Assembly: GCA_029224185.1 (NCBI GenBank)
Contig: CM055201.1
Span: forward strand, 22,682,878-22,746,877
Reading direction: 5' to 3'
Length of the DNA stretch: 64,000 nucleotides
DNA from: Karalla daura
Taxonomy: Eukaryota; Chordata; Actinopteri; Chaetodontiformes; Leiognathidae
How positions within the stretch are numbered: position 1 is the first letter of the stretch; each line of letters starts with the position of its first letter. A program made the translations under genes and the position numbers. The notes below the pieces were generated by a model. That model searched no databases. It saw only the letters and a program-made list of their open reading frames with translations, and was not told the origin of the DNA. Below are positions 1-60,625 of this stretch, in pieces.

Positions 1-310
1 TGCTCAGACATCTTCCCTCTGGGAGCCTGGATGTGAGGCTTCCTACATGCACGCTGCATGTGGACGTACGTGTGATGGGAGAAGCAGAGTCTCTTCCTCT
101 TCCTAAACATCTGTTTTCTGTTTTTTTCTTCTTCTTCTTCTTCTTCGGAGGGGTCATAGCGGCTCTTTATGTCGCGTCAGGTCCAAGAAACAAGTTTTCA
201 TGTTTAGGCGGAGTCGCCAGGGGAGGGGGGCGCGGGGCCGGCCGTCCTGTGGATGAAACGGGTCGCTGAAGGATACGTAATGTGAGCGTGGCGAGGCGAG
301 GCGTGGCGTG

Positions 311-417
311 GGTTAGGGCTAGGGTTAGGGTTAGGGTTAGGGTTAGGGTTAGGATTAGGTTAATCCTAGGTTAGGGTTAGGTTAACCCTAGGTTAGGGTT
401 AACCTAACCCTAACCCG
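311..417. repeat. Interstitial telomere-like repeat with inverted arm
   Basis: About six units of TTAGGG or close variants on the + strand, then degenerate units, then CCTAACCCTAACCC in the opposite orientation. Perfect 15-bp arms at 374-388 and 396-410 (GGGTTAGGTTAACCC and its reverse complement) are separated by 7 bp, so the strand can fold into a hairpin. Shorter TTAGGG-like bits occur at about 10059-10080 and 32513-32532. Confidence 0.9.
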
Positions 418-750
418 GCCTGGGACCAGATGCGTTCTGCAGACTTCACCGTCTATGTAACTTCCCGACTCCTTCTTCTTTTCCACCTCGCTCTCCCTCT
501 TTTTTTTTCTAATAATGCCTAGTTCTGCTCCTTCTCCTCGTCTGCTCCTCCTCCTCCTCCTCCTCCTCCTCCTCCTCCTCCTCCTGCTATAAATGGTTTT
601 ACCTTTACTACCTCTGCATCTTCTCGTAAATCAGCAGCCCGGGACCTTCCTACAGCTCGTCCTCTAGCCCTCCCCCTGATCCCGGTCCTGCTCTCCTCAC
701 CTCTCGTCCATCAGGTGGCGGCGCGCTGGCCCGGTGGACACGCCGCCAGG

Positions 751-834
751 CTGAGCAGGTGACAGGTGGGGCTGAGCAGGTGACAGGTGGGGCTGAGCAG
801 GTGACAGGTGGGGCTGAGCAGGTGACAGGTGGCT
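751..834. repeat. 21-bp tandem repeat, 4 copies
   Basis: Units contain CTGAGCAGGTGACAGGTGG and repeat every 21 bp, for example at 751 and 772. Being a multiple of 3, the array leaves frames open in both directions, which explains the GGAEQVT-type ORF. There is no sign that it is coding. Confidence 0.9.
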
Positions 835-1210
835 GCAGGGAGACGGAGGCCCTGCGGCTGTCAGCGGGCCGCCGGGCGCTGAAGGGGAGCTATTGTGCGG
901 CTCTAACCGCTCGGCCATGTGATGCCCTCGTGTCCCACGCTTTGATAACTTCTGAGCTTTGAAAGGTTTTTTAAGGCTTAAGCAATATTCCAGGTGCTTC
1001 CAATCGCTCCGCACATACTTTCCATGAAAAGTGTCTTTTCATGTTGTACATAGAGCAGCAACTATTTAGGTAATCTGATCGAGGACTTCAGCATTCGTGA
1101 GCATTTTCTAGCTCGTTTTGAGAAATTCTGTGATGTGAACGTCTTAAATTGGAATCTTTTCTGGTTTCTTTGTTTCTCTGTGGACAAATTCATTTACAAC
1201 ACAATCGTGA

Positions 1211-50350
<49,140 letters not shown>

Positions 50351-50620
50351 CCCCGGATCAGCCCGGCGGGAAGACACACAGACCCAGACAGACAGACTGA
50401 GAGAGGGACGGAGAGATGGAGGGAGGCCCAAACAGCACTGAGGAGGAGGAGGAGGAGGAGGAGGAGGGGGAGGAGGAGGAGGAGACAGACTCAGAACAAC
50501 AAAAAAAAAAACATAAAACCTCTGGACCGTCTGCAGAGAAGAAGGAGAAGTAAGGATTTCCCTCTTTATCACACCTGGTCCTCCTGCCCTCCACGGTGGT
50601 GGAAGCCAAACCACTGCTCC

Positions 50621-50693
<73 letters not shown>

Positions 50694-50918
50694 GACTCAA
50701 GACTTATTTTTTAAAAAGAGTGAAAAAAATTCACTTCTGTGAAGTGCAACCCGGAAGATTATCTGTCGGTGATGTTATTTTTATTATAATAATAATTATT
50801 AATATCATTGTTAGTCTTCCTCTGTGTTTTTTTTGTTTCGTTTTGTTTTGTTTTAATGAATCCAAAGTGCTGGACACACATCGCTTCGCTCGTTAAAGGA
50901 GGAGGACGATGTTCCGGG

Positions 50919-51022
50919 GACGGACTGGGTTGGACTGGGACGGACTGGGACGGACTGGGTCGGACTGGGACGGACTGGGACGGACTGGGACGGACTGGGA
51001 CGGACTGGGACGGACTGGGACG
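50919..51022. repeat. 10-bp tandem repeat in the 3' UTR, about 10 copies
   Basis: Unit CGGACTGGGA with single-base variants (GGGT, TTGG). Confidence 0.9.
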
Positions 51023-51755
51023 TGCCGCACTTCCTTGCTGTTGGCAGGCGGGACTCTGGGCGTCGCTGCACTTTTGTTTTTTTCAGTGTAAATAACTTTT
51101 GCCAATTAGTTTTTTCCCCGCTGAAATAAGGACAGAGGAAACAAGCATCGGTGTACTGTATATTTATTGTACAACTCCAAGCAGAGCTGAGATACTGTGG
51201 AGGAAGGGAATGTAATGTGATTGACTTCATATTAAAACGTCTCTGCTGGAATGAAAACATTGCATACTGTAACATACGTTAAACCCTTATATACTGTAAG
51301 GATGTGTAATATGATATATGATGTTAATCCAGGACCAGAAAACGCCACGTGGTTAGAAGAAAAGGAGGGTCTGAACTATTTTTTGTTGCTTTTGCGTCAC
51401 TTGGTCTTCTCCTGGTCTGCCCCTCAGACTTGGGCTTCGCTCCATCGCTCCTGAGCCGCAGGTTCAACGTTCCAGGTGTGGGAACGTCGTTTCCGTGTCG
51501 CTCTTGAAGGATCGGCTCTGAAGGAGCCGGCTCGTTCCACCAGCAGGTGAAGACTGTGGCCGAGTCCCAGAGAGAAACCTGCTTCTTTGCTTCACTTTCT
51601 TTTTGTTTTGCTGAGGGTTCGATGAGAATGTGAAAACCTGTTTTCACGTCTGTTCTGTGTGTTTCAGTGTTTCAGCACCTCAGAGTCACTCTCTCTATAC
51701 CTGTATGTCCAGCTGTGGAGACCAAAACTCTTTATCTGGTCCACAGACGGGCTCA

Positions 51756-51761
51756 AATAAA
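51756..51761 (+). terminator. adamts6: Possible proximal polyadenylation signal AATAAA
   Basis: AATAAA about 1.4 kb after the stop codon, followed by T-rich and then GT-containing sequence. Its use would give a 3' UTR without the GC-rich minisatellite at 52675-52935. Confidence 0.35.
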
Positions 51762-52674
51762 GCCTCTTAAAAAAAATGTTTTTAGGTTTGGAAAGTTACA
51801 ACAGGTTCTAAAGCGAGGCTGCAGAGTAGAGCAGGTGGTGATGTTACCTGATGGGTTTCTCACCCCATTTACATAAATAAGTGGGGTGTGTTTTGATATA
51901 TTGTGTTATAACATCTTCGTTTTAGACATCATGGGTCGTACAGTTCAGCCAAATCCAACACGCAGCCAAACGTGCAGAGAATCACTTCACATCAGAGGAG
52001 GAGAGGAGAGGGAGCTCAGCTTGGCAGGATGCTGAGTAGCTCCACATGCTAATGAATGAGACGGACATGTGTGTTTGAGGTGGATCCTCAGCTGCTCCAG
52101 GCCTCAGGTGCTGGTGCTTTTCTCATCTAATCCTCAGCAATAGAGTGAATCAGCTCGTTTTACAGAAATGTCTGATAGTTCACACGCATGTGTGTGTGTG
52201 TGTGTGTGTGTGTCCCGGTGGATCCAGACCACGTACCTCCACGTAGCCTCCCTCCCATCCACACACAAGGACAGCCAGCTCAGTGGTGCTTCTCCTCTTC
52301 TTCCCTTTCCTGGGATTTCTTTTGATACTTCCATTGAGTACCGCGTTTACCTCCTCTTCTCCTCCTGCTCTGCTCTGAGGGGCTTCGGCCCTTCCCAGGC
52401 TCCTGGTGCTAACAAAGTGGGTGCTTCCGGTGTTTGTGTGTGTGTGTGTTTGTGTGTGTGTTTGTGTGTGTGTGTTCACGCTCAAACAAACGAGGCTGGA
52501 TCCAAACAATATGAACTCATATCCTCGTCGGTGTCTCTTAGGTCAATGCTGGTCATGTTATTGTGTTGTTTGTTTCTGTTTATACCTCACACTGGGAATT
52601 TTCATTGTTAACCGTTGTATTGTTGTTTGTGCTTCCAACAAAATGGACCCAGTGGGAATGTATCGCTTTGCCTC

Positions 52675-52935
52675 AAGTGGGCGGGGCTTCCCGCTGGCCT
52701 GAGGGAGGGGGCGGGGCTTCCTGCTGGAGAGAGGGAGGGGCGGGGCTTCCCACTGGTGTGAGGGAGTGGTGGGGCTTCCTGCTGGTGAGAGGGAGGGGGC
52801 GGGGCTTCCCGCTGGCCTCAGGGAGGGGGCGGGGCTTCGCGCTGGCACGGGGAGGGGCGGGGCTTCCCGCTGGTGTGAGGGAGGGGGCGGGGCTTCCCGC
52901 TGGTGTGAGGGAGGGGCGGGGCTTCCCGCTGGTGT
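52675..52935. repeat. GC-rich minisatellite in the 3' UTR, about 9 copies
   Basis: Units of about 27-31 bp contain GGGGCGGGGCTTCCCGCTGG followed by tgtgagggag or variants. Each unit carries a GC-box-like core and closely spaced G runs. Confidence 0.9.
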
Positions 52936-53515
52936 GAAAGGGAACACCTGGAGGCAGACAGGACGACAAACCTTGAGACGATGTAAGGAGTGTGCAAGAA
53001 TCTCATCGAAAGCTGTTTTTAACAACTAATTTTTCTAATTTTGCTGCTGCTACTTTTCCGTAGCCACCGTCGGTCTGAGCAGATTTTTTTTTCTTTGATG
53101 GTTTCTGAACCAGTGGACTGTGGAGATCAGCCCGAGTGGACACGGAACCTCCCGAGTTATTGAGAAATAAAAAATACAAACAAACAAAAAAAACGAACAA
53201 ACAAACAGGAGAAGTGAAATCAATCAAACTGGTACTCGTTGCTGTGAACTTGGATGTTTGAATGTCACATTTGCTTATACATGTACCTAAGGAGAGATGA
53301 AAAGCATCATGTGATTATCTGCTTATATTTTATATTCAGTATTAATGTTGGTACACTGTTACTAATTTTTTTCAAATGTAAATTATATGCTAATTTATTG
53401 CGTTGTCTCACTTGTACATTTATTTCACTGCATGCAAACTGAAATTTTTAGCATAGTGAAAAAAATGCAGTGATGCAGCCCCTTCACCAGCCCCCATTTT
53501 TTAAAAAGTAGATCC

Positions 53516-53521
53516 AATAAA
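53516..53521 (+). terminator. adamts6: Likely distal polyadenylation signal AATAAA of adamts6
   Basis: AATAAA, with a T/G-rich stretch (gtctcagtggcttcatttc) about 20-45 nt downstream as expected for the cleavage region. The sequence before it is AT-rich and looks like a vertebrate 3' UTR end. Upstream AATAAA hexamers at 51756-51761 and 53166-53171 could give shorter transcripts. Confidence 0.6.
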
Positions 53522-53545
53522 AAGAATAGCTTTTAAAGAGACTGT

Positions 53546-54992
53546 CTCAGTGGCTTCATTTCTCTGTACCCACGACACAAAGAGGAATTCAACTCAGTGA
53601 CAGAATGTATGAAATCCAACTTGTATTTACCTGAAAGGCTGAATCATGCTGATCTGGCAACCACACATTGGTCTGATAGGCTGTGCCGCCTGCCACTCAA
53701 ATCACCAGCTACTACTCTCAGGTGTTTCCATGAACTCCAGGTTATGTGGTACCATGTGGTCCTGCTCCATCCCATAATAACCCTGGTACCATGTGGTCCT
53801 GCTCCATCCCATAATAACCCTGGTACCATGTGGTCCTGCTCCATCCCATAATAACCCTGGTACCATGTGGTCCTGCTCCATCCCATAATAACCCTGGTAC
53901 CATGTGGTCCTGCTCCATCCCATAATAACCCTGGTACCATGTGGTCCTGCTCCATCCCATAATAACCCTGCTACCATGTGGTCCTGCTCCATCCCATAAT
54001 AACCCTGCTACCATGTGGTCCTGGTCCTCCACTCTGAGGAAGATGGACGTCCAGAACATAGTTTTCTTAGATCTTTGAATCAGATGTAGAAACAGTTGAG
54101 TCTCCTCCTCTGTCCATCTGGTCTGAAGGGAACTGGTCATGTGACCCCTACGTCAGGTCACGTGACCTGGAGATGTCAACAAAGTGTTTCCATCACTTTT
54201 TTGCAATAAATTGATACATGTGAAAATCAACTCATGAGCGCATAAAGAGGTTTTAATAATATCTGAGAGGTTTTTTGAAATGTAGAGGTTTTTGATTACA
54301 ATATTTAGATATTGTTCATTTCTTGGTGCAAGTTGTCAGACTTGTCACCTTGGCATCTTATTTTGTGTTCAGTTCTATACTCTACCACTATATAGTTTCA
54401 GCATCTGAAGCATCTATTCGAGTGAGGACGCCTCCTTCTCCAGCTCAGACATTGTCCCTCCAGCTCTCTGTAACGCTGGGAGAGTTTTGGGAAAGTGTGG
54501 TGGGATCAGATGAGCAGCTCTGCTCCGGTGCCAGGCTGGGTGCTGCGTTCTCACAGGCCCCTGGAGGAGGAGGAGGAGGAGGAGGAGGAGGAGGAGGAGG
54601 AGGAGGAGGAGGAGGAGGAGGGAGATATATCCCCTCCTGTCCTCTCCCTCAACACGTCCATTCATGGGCTGCCGACCCGGAGGAGAGGAGCTCGTCCCAG
54701 ACTGACACAATACGCGTCATGTCCTCCGCTCTGTCTCACTGCCTCTGTTACCATAGCGACGGCATGTCTCTCACCCTCTCCCTCTCTCCCTCTGCCTCCT
54801 CTTCCTCCTCTTCGTCCTGGCCTCCAGTGTCTGGATCCGCTGAGAGGTTTCCACTCTCCTTGGTAATTAATTCCAAATAAACAGTAACCAGCCCACTTGG
54901 CTGGGAACCGCGGCCGTCTCCTTCTAATCCAACAGTGTCCAATTACAGAGGAGACAGATGGCCTGCTTGGTCTAATGGAGACCCTTTACAAT

Positions 54993-55056
<64 letters not shown>

Positions 55057-56160
55057 CTACATTCGTGCCAACCTGCAGCGCTGCCAGGAGACAGCGTGAT
55101 GAACTTCCAAGGCTCAAAGTTTGGGAGAAACTGAGAAGAAGCATCAGCGCTACACTGAGAGTGTTCATGCTGTACAAAGCTGCAACAACCTGGTACAAAG
55201 TAGTGAATGAATCATGACAGGATGTAGAATAGAAAGAGGAGCCATTAAAATTCAACTAAATTCATGACTGATCCCTCGGGTTCATGTGACGTCCTGTCAC
55301 ACCATCCCTGAAGGGTCACAAACCTGCACAGCTACTCCGATATAGAAGAATGTGTGATTTCTACTGTGTGTAACTCTGTATGTCAGGAGATGAGTCCACA
55401 GTCTGTGCACTTTGGTACAATGTGTTGCATGTTATATGTTGGATCTGTGCTTATGAATGTTTTGTTCAATAAGTGCAACAATCGACCCAGGGATGCATGA
55501 AGAATTTCAGTCCAACTGAGAATAAAGGAATTATCTTGTCTGATCCTCTCATCATCTTCATCATCTGCTCTGCTCTGTGAATTCTGATGCTGTTAGAGCT
55601 ATGGTGTTAATCTGTGACGGGCTGTGGTGGAAACACCCTGACAGAGAGATCTCTGCTCGGCCTGCTCGGTCTGAACCAGCGGCTCCAGATGGTGTGGCTG
55701 GACACAGAGCATGCCGGGCCCTGGGGGGTCTGACAGCCAGGAATGCTGCCCCGGGATGGGAAGGTCACGGCTCCAGCACCTGCTATCTCCCGGGCTGCGT
55801 GTGTTAAGCCCTGCTGCTCGTTCCCACAGCCCAGGTCCAGACCGAGGCAGATCAAAGCCCCGGAGGGCCCAGCCACCCGGCCCGGCCCGGCCCGGCCCGG
55901 CCCGGTCTGGGCCACGAGAAGGAGGAGGATGTGTTTTTTCCCTTCACACCTTCAAAGACGTGAGGAGAAACGCCTCCGCTGTGAAGCTCCCAAGCTGCTC
56001 CCCCTGCTCCACACTCGGCTTATCAGCTGTGAGGCTGACACGCTCTCTGTGCCTGCGGATGCCTTGGCCCGGCTCCCTGCTGGAGCTGGACCGGCCTGGA
56101 GAAACAGCTGATACTGGAAGCTGCTCACGCTGCCAAAACCAGCACAGATAAGTTTAAAAA
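53546..56160. other. Intergenic DNA after adamts6, first part
   Basis: It holds an element C piece on the minus strand at about 53640-53690, element B copy 3 at 53700-54196, (GGA)n at 54565-54618, (GT)n at 54996-55053 and (CCCGG)n at 55875-55905. Short ORFs such as 55577-55807 and 55711-56151 show no domain or family that I recognise. Confidence 0.6.
53700..54196 (-). mobile_element. Dispersed element B, copy 3, with 37-bp minisatellite (8 units)
   Basis: Left flank ctactactctcaggtgtttc matches the start of copy 2 (near 39277). Units step by 37 bp from 53748 to 54007, the last two reading gctacc instead of ggtacc. The right flank from 54021 matches the other copies up to gtgtttccatcac, where similarity stops at 54196. 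Confidence 0.8.
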
Positions 56161-56169
56161 GTCCCTGTG

Positions 56170-56735
56170 AAGACGACGCTCTGCAGCCTGAGACACTGGC
56201 AGCCTGAGACGCTCTGCAGCCTGAGACGCTCTGCAGCCTGAGACGCTGGCAGCATGAGACGCTCTGCAGCCTGAGACGCTCTGCAGCCTGAGACGCTGGC
56301 AGCATGAGACGCTCTGCAGCCTGAGACGCTCTGCAGCCTGAGACGCTCTGCAGCCTGAGACGCTCTGCAGCCTGAGACGCTCTGCAGCCTGAGACACTGC
56401 AGCCTGAGACGCTGGCAGCATGAGACGCTCTGCAGCCTGAGACGCTCTGCAGCCTGAGACGCTCTGCAGCCTGAGACGCTCTGCAGCCTGAGACGCTGGC
56501 AGCATGAGACGCTCTGCAGCCTGAGACGCTCTGCAGCCTGAGACGCTCTGCAGCCTGAGACGCTCTGCAGCCTGAGACGCTCTGCAGCCTGAGACGCTCT
56601 GCAGCCTGAGACGCTCTGCAGCCTGAGACACTGCAGCCTGAGACGCTCTGCAGCCTGAGACGCTCTGCAGCCTGAGACGCTCTGCAGCCTGAGACGCTCT
56701 GCAGCCTGAGACGCTCTGCAGCCTGAGACGCTGGC
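56170..56735. repeat. 17-bp minisatellite, about 33 copies
   Basis: Unit CTCTGCAGCCTGAGACG, with 16-bp variants containing ctggcagcatgagacg. As 17 is not a multiple of 3 and the unit lacks stops, all three minus-strand frames read the same peptide pattern (SVSGCRASQAAERLRLQ). That marks it as a repeat, not a gene. Confidence 0.95.
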
Positions 56736-57402
56736 ACCGAGCCTCCACGCAGACAGAGCAGAGGTCTGCTCAAGGCACAAGCATGACTCCAACTGTGCTA
56801 CTATGATACACCTAGAACAGTACTTAAAAAAAGTTTCAGTGTTTGCTCCAAGACAACACTGGACAACAGGTCCAGGGTAGATAATGAGTGTGAACTGTGA
56901 TCTTTACTGAAAGATGCATCTAAAAAGTGTGAATCAGAGACGCTCCGTCCAACCATTCCAGGTCCTCTCTCAGTCCCGTGCTCCTCTCTCTGTCTTCACT
57001 GTTTCTCGTCTCGGTCGATAAGCTGCTTTGTTTAGCAAGGAACAAAAAGTCATGTGATCACTCATAGGGTTAGATCTGGTTGCCAGATCAGCATGAAAAG
57101 GAAATAGACCCTAACACAGGTTCTGTTAACAAGATTCTGAAATGGCATCAGAGACATTTTGGATGAAACCAGTGTCTCATAGCTTCTATATCAGCTCTGG
57201 TCAACATGGATAAATACTCACGGGATCATTCATGTGATTGGCAGGGTGAGACAGCCAATCAGAGGACAGGTTTGATCACGTTACACTGTCTATGGAAAGA
57301 TTCTCAGACGGTTCAGGTGAGTGTTTTATAACCAACAGAGACACTAAAGAGAAGCTTCTCATCCTTCATCGATGAAGAGGAACTGAAAGTTGGTCCCTTT
57401 AG
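56736..57402. other. Element C region between two minisatellites
   Basis: Contains element C blocks at about 57040-57290 (ggttgccagatcagcatgaa, gatgaaaccagtgtctcata, gatcattcatgtgattggca). The rest is unremarkable. Confidence 0.6.
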
Positions 57403-57970
57403 AACCAGCTGATACTGGTAGAGAACCAGCTGATACTGGGGGAGAACCAGCTGATACTGGGGGAGAACCAGCTGATACTGGGGGAGAACCAGCTGATACT
57501 GGGGGAGAACCAGCTGATACTGGAAGAGAACCAGCTGATACTGGAAGAGAACCAGTTGATACTGGAAGAGAACCAGTTGATACTGGTAGAGAACCAGCTG
57601 ATACTGGGAGAGAAGCAGCTGATACTGGTAGAGAACCAGCTGATACTGGAGGAGAACCAGCTGATACTGGTAGAGAACCAGCTGATACTGGGAGAGAAGC
57701 AGCTGATACTGGTAGAGAACCAGCTGATACTGGAGGAGAACCAGCTGATACTGGAAGAGAACCAGCTGATACTGGAGGAGAACCAGCTGATACTGGAAGA
57801 GAACCAGCTGACACTGGAAGAGAACCAGCTGATGCTGGTAGAGAACCAGCTGATACTGGGGGAGAACCAGCTGATACTGGGGGAGAACCAGCTGATACTG
57901 GGCAAGAACCAGCTGATACTGGAGGAGAACCAGCTGAGACTGGGAGAGAGCCAGCTGATACTGGGGGACA
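57403..57970. repeat. 21-bp minisatellite, about 26 copies
   Basis: Units contain GAACCAGCTGATACTGG plus a variable four-base piece, stepping by 21 bp (for example 57421 and 57442). One + frame reads EPADTGG/EPADTGR repeats and a minus frame reads PVSAGSL. Both strands are open in several frames because the unit is a multiple of 3 with no stops. Confidence 0.95.
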
Positions 57971-58685
57971 GTCGAGTCTGTTGATTCTGTGTTTCTTCAT
58001 TTCCGTAGCTACTCCATCACTCCCCGTCCAACACGTCTCCTCTCTCTGAACAAGCACAGACACATTTTGCTTTCTAGAAATGAACTTTACGTAAGATCCT
58101 GTGGAGCCCTGACCTGGGCTGCAGGCGAGGACCTCTGCAACCAGTTGAGACAGGACCGTCCCTCTCATGGACGTGGCCTTCAGAGACAAGATGACAGGGG
58201 CTCCCACATACGTAACTTCTGACCCCGAACAGAGAAACCTAGATTACCAGATGACGAGGTCACTCTGCTTCCTGGCAACGTTGGGACTTTCATCTGTGGG
58301 TGTTGCACAACGAACTCTTCTTTTCTTTTGTGACAGTTTTTTGTTTGTTACAGGGAAACATTCATATGCAAACCAGAGAATTTAATCTAGAGTTAATTCA
58401 TCTAGAGAAGCCGACGGTTTCTCTCTTCAGTTCTTCATTTCTCAACTTGCATCATTATTATTACAGCTCAGTGTTATCAGTAGTACTGTTGTGGTTGTTA
58501 TTAGTTATTATCTTTATTGTTATTGTTATTATTGCTGTTATTCACTTATTGTTATTCTGCATACTTATTTTATACTATTTAATCATTACTTATCACTTAT
58601 TATTCTCACTGTAATTATTATTATTATTTTCTTTGTGGACTTATTGTTATGTACTGAATAGTTTCCCCTGGAGGATGAAAGGACT

Positions 58686-58793
58686 ACTCATCTCATCTCA
58701 TCTCATCTTATCTCATCTCATCTCATCTCATCTCATCTCATCTCATCTCATCTCATCTCATCTCATCTCATCTCATCTCATCTCATCTCATCT
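58686..58793. repeat. (CATCT)n pentanucleotide microsatellite, about 21 units
   Basis: A near-perfect array with one T-for-C change. Confidence 0.95.
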
Positions 58794-59729
58794 AAATGGT
58801 CTAACTCTGCACTCGTCTCCGGGCAGATCTCCTGCATCCAGCTGACAAGCTGCCCCCTCTGACCTCCGTCCTGGTCGTCCTGGTGTTTTCAGAGGGATTC
58901 CAGGTCTGCAGGTATGCAACCTCCAGGTGAGGAACATCAAACAGCATCAGCGCACACAGCGAGTGGCCCGCGCTCTGCTATTGGTACACAGAAACAAACA
59001 ACCGCTGGCTGCGTCCATCCACAGTGATTTACATCACTCTCACTGAGAGAAACACCTTCAAAGACGCTGAAAGGGCTCGACGCCATCATGTGGGAAGATT
59101 AATGTTCTGTGTGTTTGGTGATTTAACAACATCTTTTTTTCCACATCATAATGTAACATTTTCAAGTCATTTCATGTTATATTTTCACATTTATCATGAA
59201 ATTATCACATTATTTTAAAATGATATATTTTCATGTTATACCGAAATTATCCTGTTATTCAAAGATATATTTTCATGTTATAGCATGAAATTCTATTCTC
59301 GTTCAGTGATATATTTCAGTGTTTTTTTGTGAACTTATTCCTCTGTGTTTGCGGTCTCCATTCACAGGTAGTTGAATACGAGCTCAGGAAACACCAATAG
59401 CTGTGCAGTACCACTCCAGGCCAGTAGGTGGCTGTCTCTGGGAGACAGAGATGTGGGAGTTTTCAACTCTTCAAACTGTTAACGTATTGTTGCGTGTATA
59501 TCGCGTCACGTTCTAGTTCGACTTCTAGTTCACGACACTGAAGCTGAGTCGGACTTCAGGGTCTCCATCGTTAGGAGGACGCAGCCTCCAGGCTCTACGT
59601 AGGGCATCTGTCTGTAAATGGGATGGTCCAGGCTGAAAAGCACTTCCTGTTTTTTAAGTTCTTTGAAGTTTTACAAATCTGTTGTTGTAGTTTCAGATCA
59701 GACTAAAAACCAAGAACCATATCGGCTGG

Positions 59730-59820
59730 ACTCCTCAGGACTCCTCAGGACTCCTCAGGACTCCTCAGGACTCCTCAGGACTCCTCAGGACTCCTCGGGA
59801 CTCCTCAGGACTCCTCAGGA
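59730..59820. repeat. 10-bp tandem repeat, 9 copies
   Basis: Unit GGACTCCTCA with one G variant. Confidence 0.95.
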
Positions 59821-60396
59821 GGAGCCTTGACAGAGGAGCTGTTCTCTGACCTCTCTGCTGGAGCGCTGGCAGTTTGATGTCTCTGCCCTGACTCAGTCTC
59901 CATGACGACTGTGGAAAACCTGCAGTTATGAGGACGACCCGACCGCCTGCTCACGCTCCACACATGATCCTCCTTCTCCTCCGTCTCCTCCATCTCCTCC
60001 TCCTCCTCTTTCTTTCCTCACAGATGATGGAACGTGATCAGTCGTCTGCGATCGTTCTGCCTTTACGGCCTCCTAACGATCAACAACCAGGATGAGTTAC
60101 TCCTCCATAAAACGTTTTGTTGCCTCGGAGCGAGATCACAGTCACAACCTGCTGCCAGAGCGCGTCTCGACCTCCTCCCTCCACCTCCTCCCTCCAGGGA
60201 GCTGAAGGACGAGCGGACCATGAGAGGAGCAGCTCCTCGTAGCCTCCTGAACCGCCGCCACGCGCCCCCATCATCATCTGTCCTCATTAGCCGACCGCCA
60301 GGTATTAGTCCGGGCAAGGCAAGCAGCACCCGGGCGTAATTCATTCCTGATGGATTCCATAATGTTCTTAAGAGAGAAGACATCCACACACACACA

Positions 60397-60445
<49 letters not shown>

Positions 60446-60592
60446 GGCTCTTGGCTTTCCTCCACCGGACTAAGTGATTGGCTATTGATTCTTTATTCAC
60501 TTAATCCATTTACCTGCCGTCTGTCCTGCTGACAGAGGACAGACTGGAACAAAGCAGCTGCATCCCTCAGAGGTGACCCGGCTACCTGCTGC

Positions 60593-60625
<33 letters not shown>

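Larger units (their letters stand above)
50351..53545 (+). other. adamts6: adamts6 3' UTR (inferred extent)
   Basis: From the stop codon to the likely polyadenylation site after 53516. It holds a (GGA)n at 50441-50485, an A-run at 50500-50511, a (CA)n at 50623-50690, a 10-bp array at 50919-51022, short (GT)n at 52186-52213 and 52434-52475, a GC-rich array of about 30-bp units at 52675-52935, and an AT-rich end from about 53150. No other reading frame here looks coding. The extent is inferred from signals and would need transcript data to confirm. Confidence 0.6.

Noticed and set aside
311..417. True chromosome end
   Set aside because: The tract is short, degenerate and inverted, and lies inside the gene's intron with coding exons downstream.
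55952..56792. Minus-strand ORFs of 207-273 codons
   Set aside because: Produced by the 17-bp array, with the same peptide in three frames.
57359..58207. ORFs of 282 (-) and 219 (+) codons
   Set aside because: Both strands are open over the same 21-bp array. The non-repeat ends show no recognisable protein and no splice context.
60000..60340. Possible exon after cctcacag near 60020
   Set aside because: Only an acceptor-like motif. No conserved protein frame or donor supports it.
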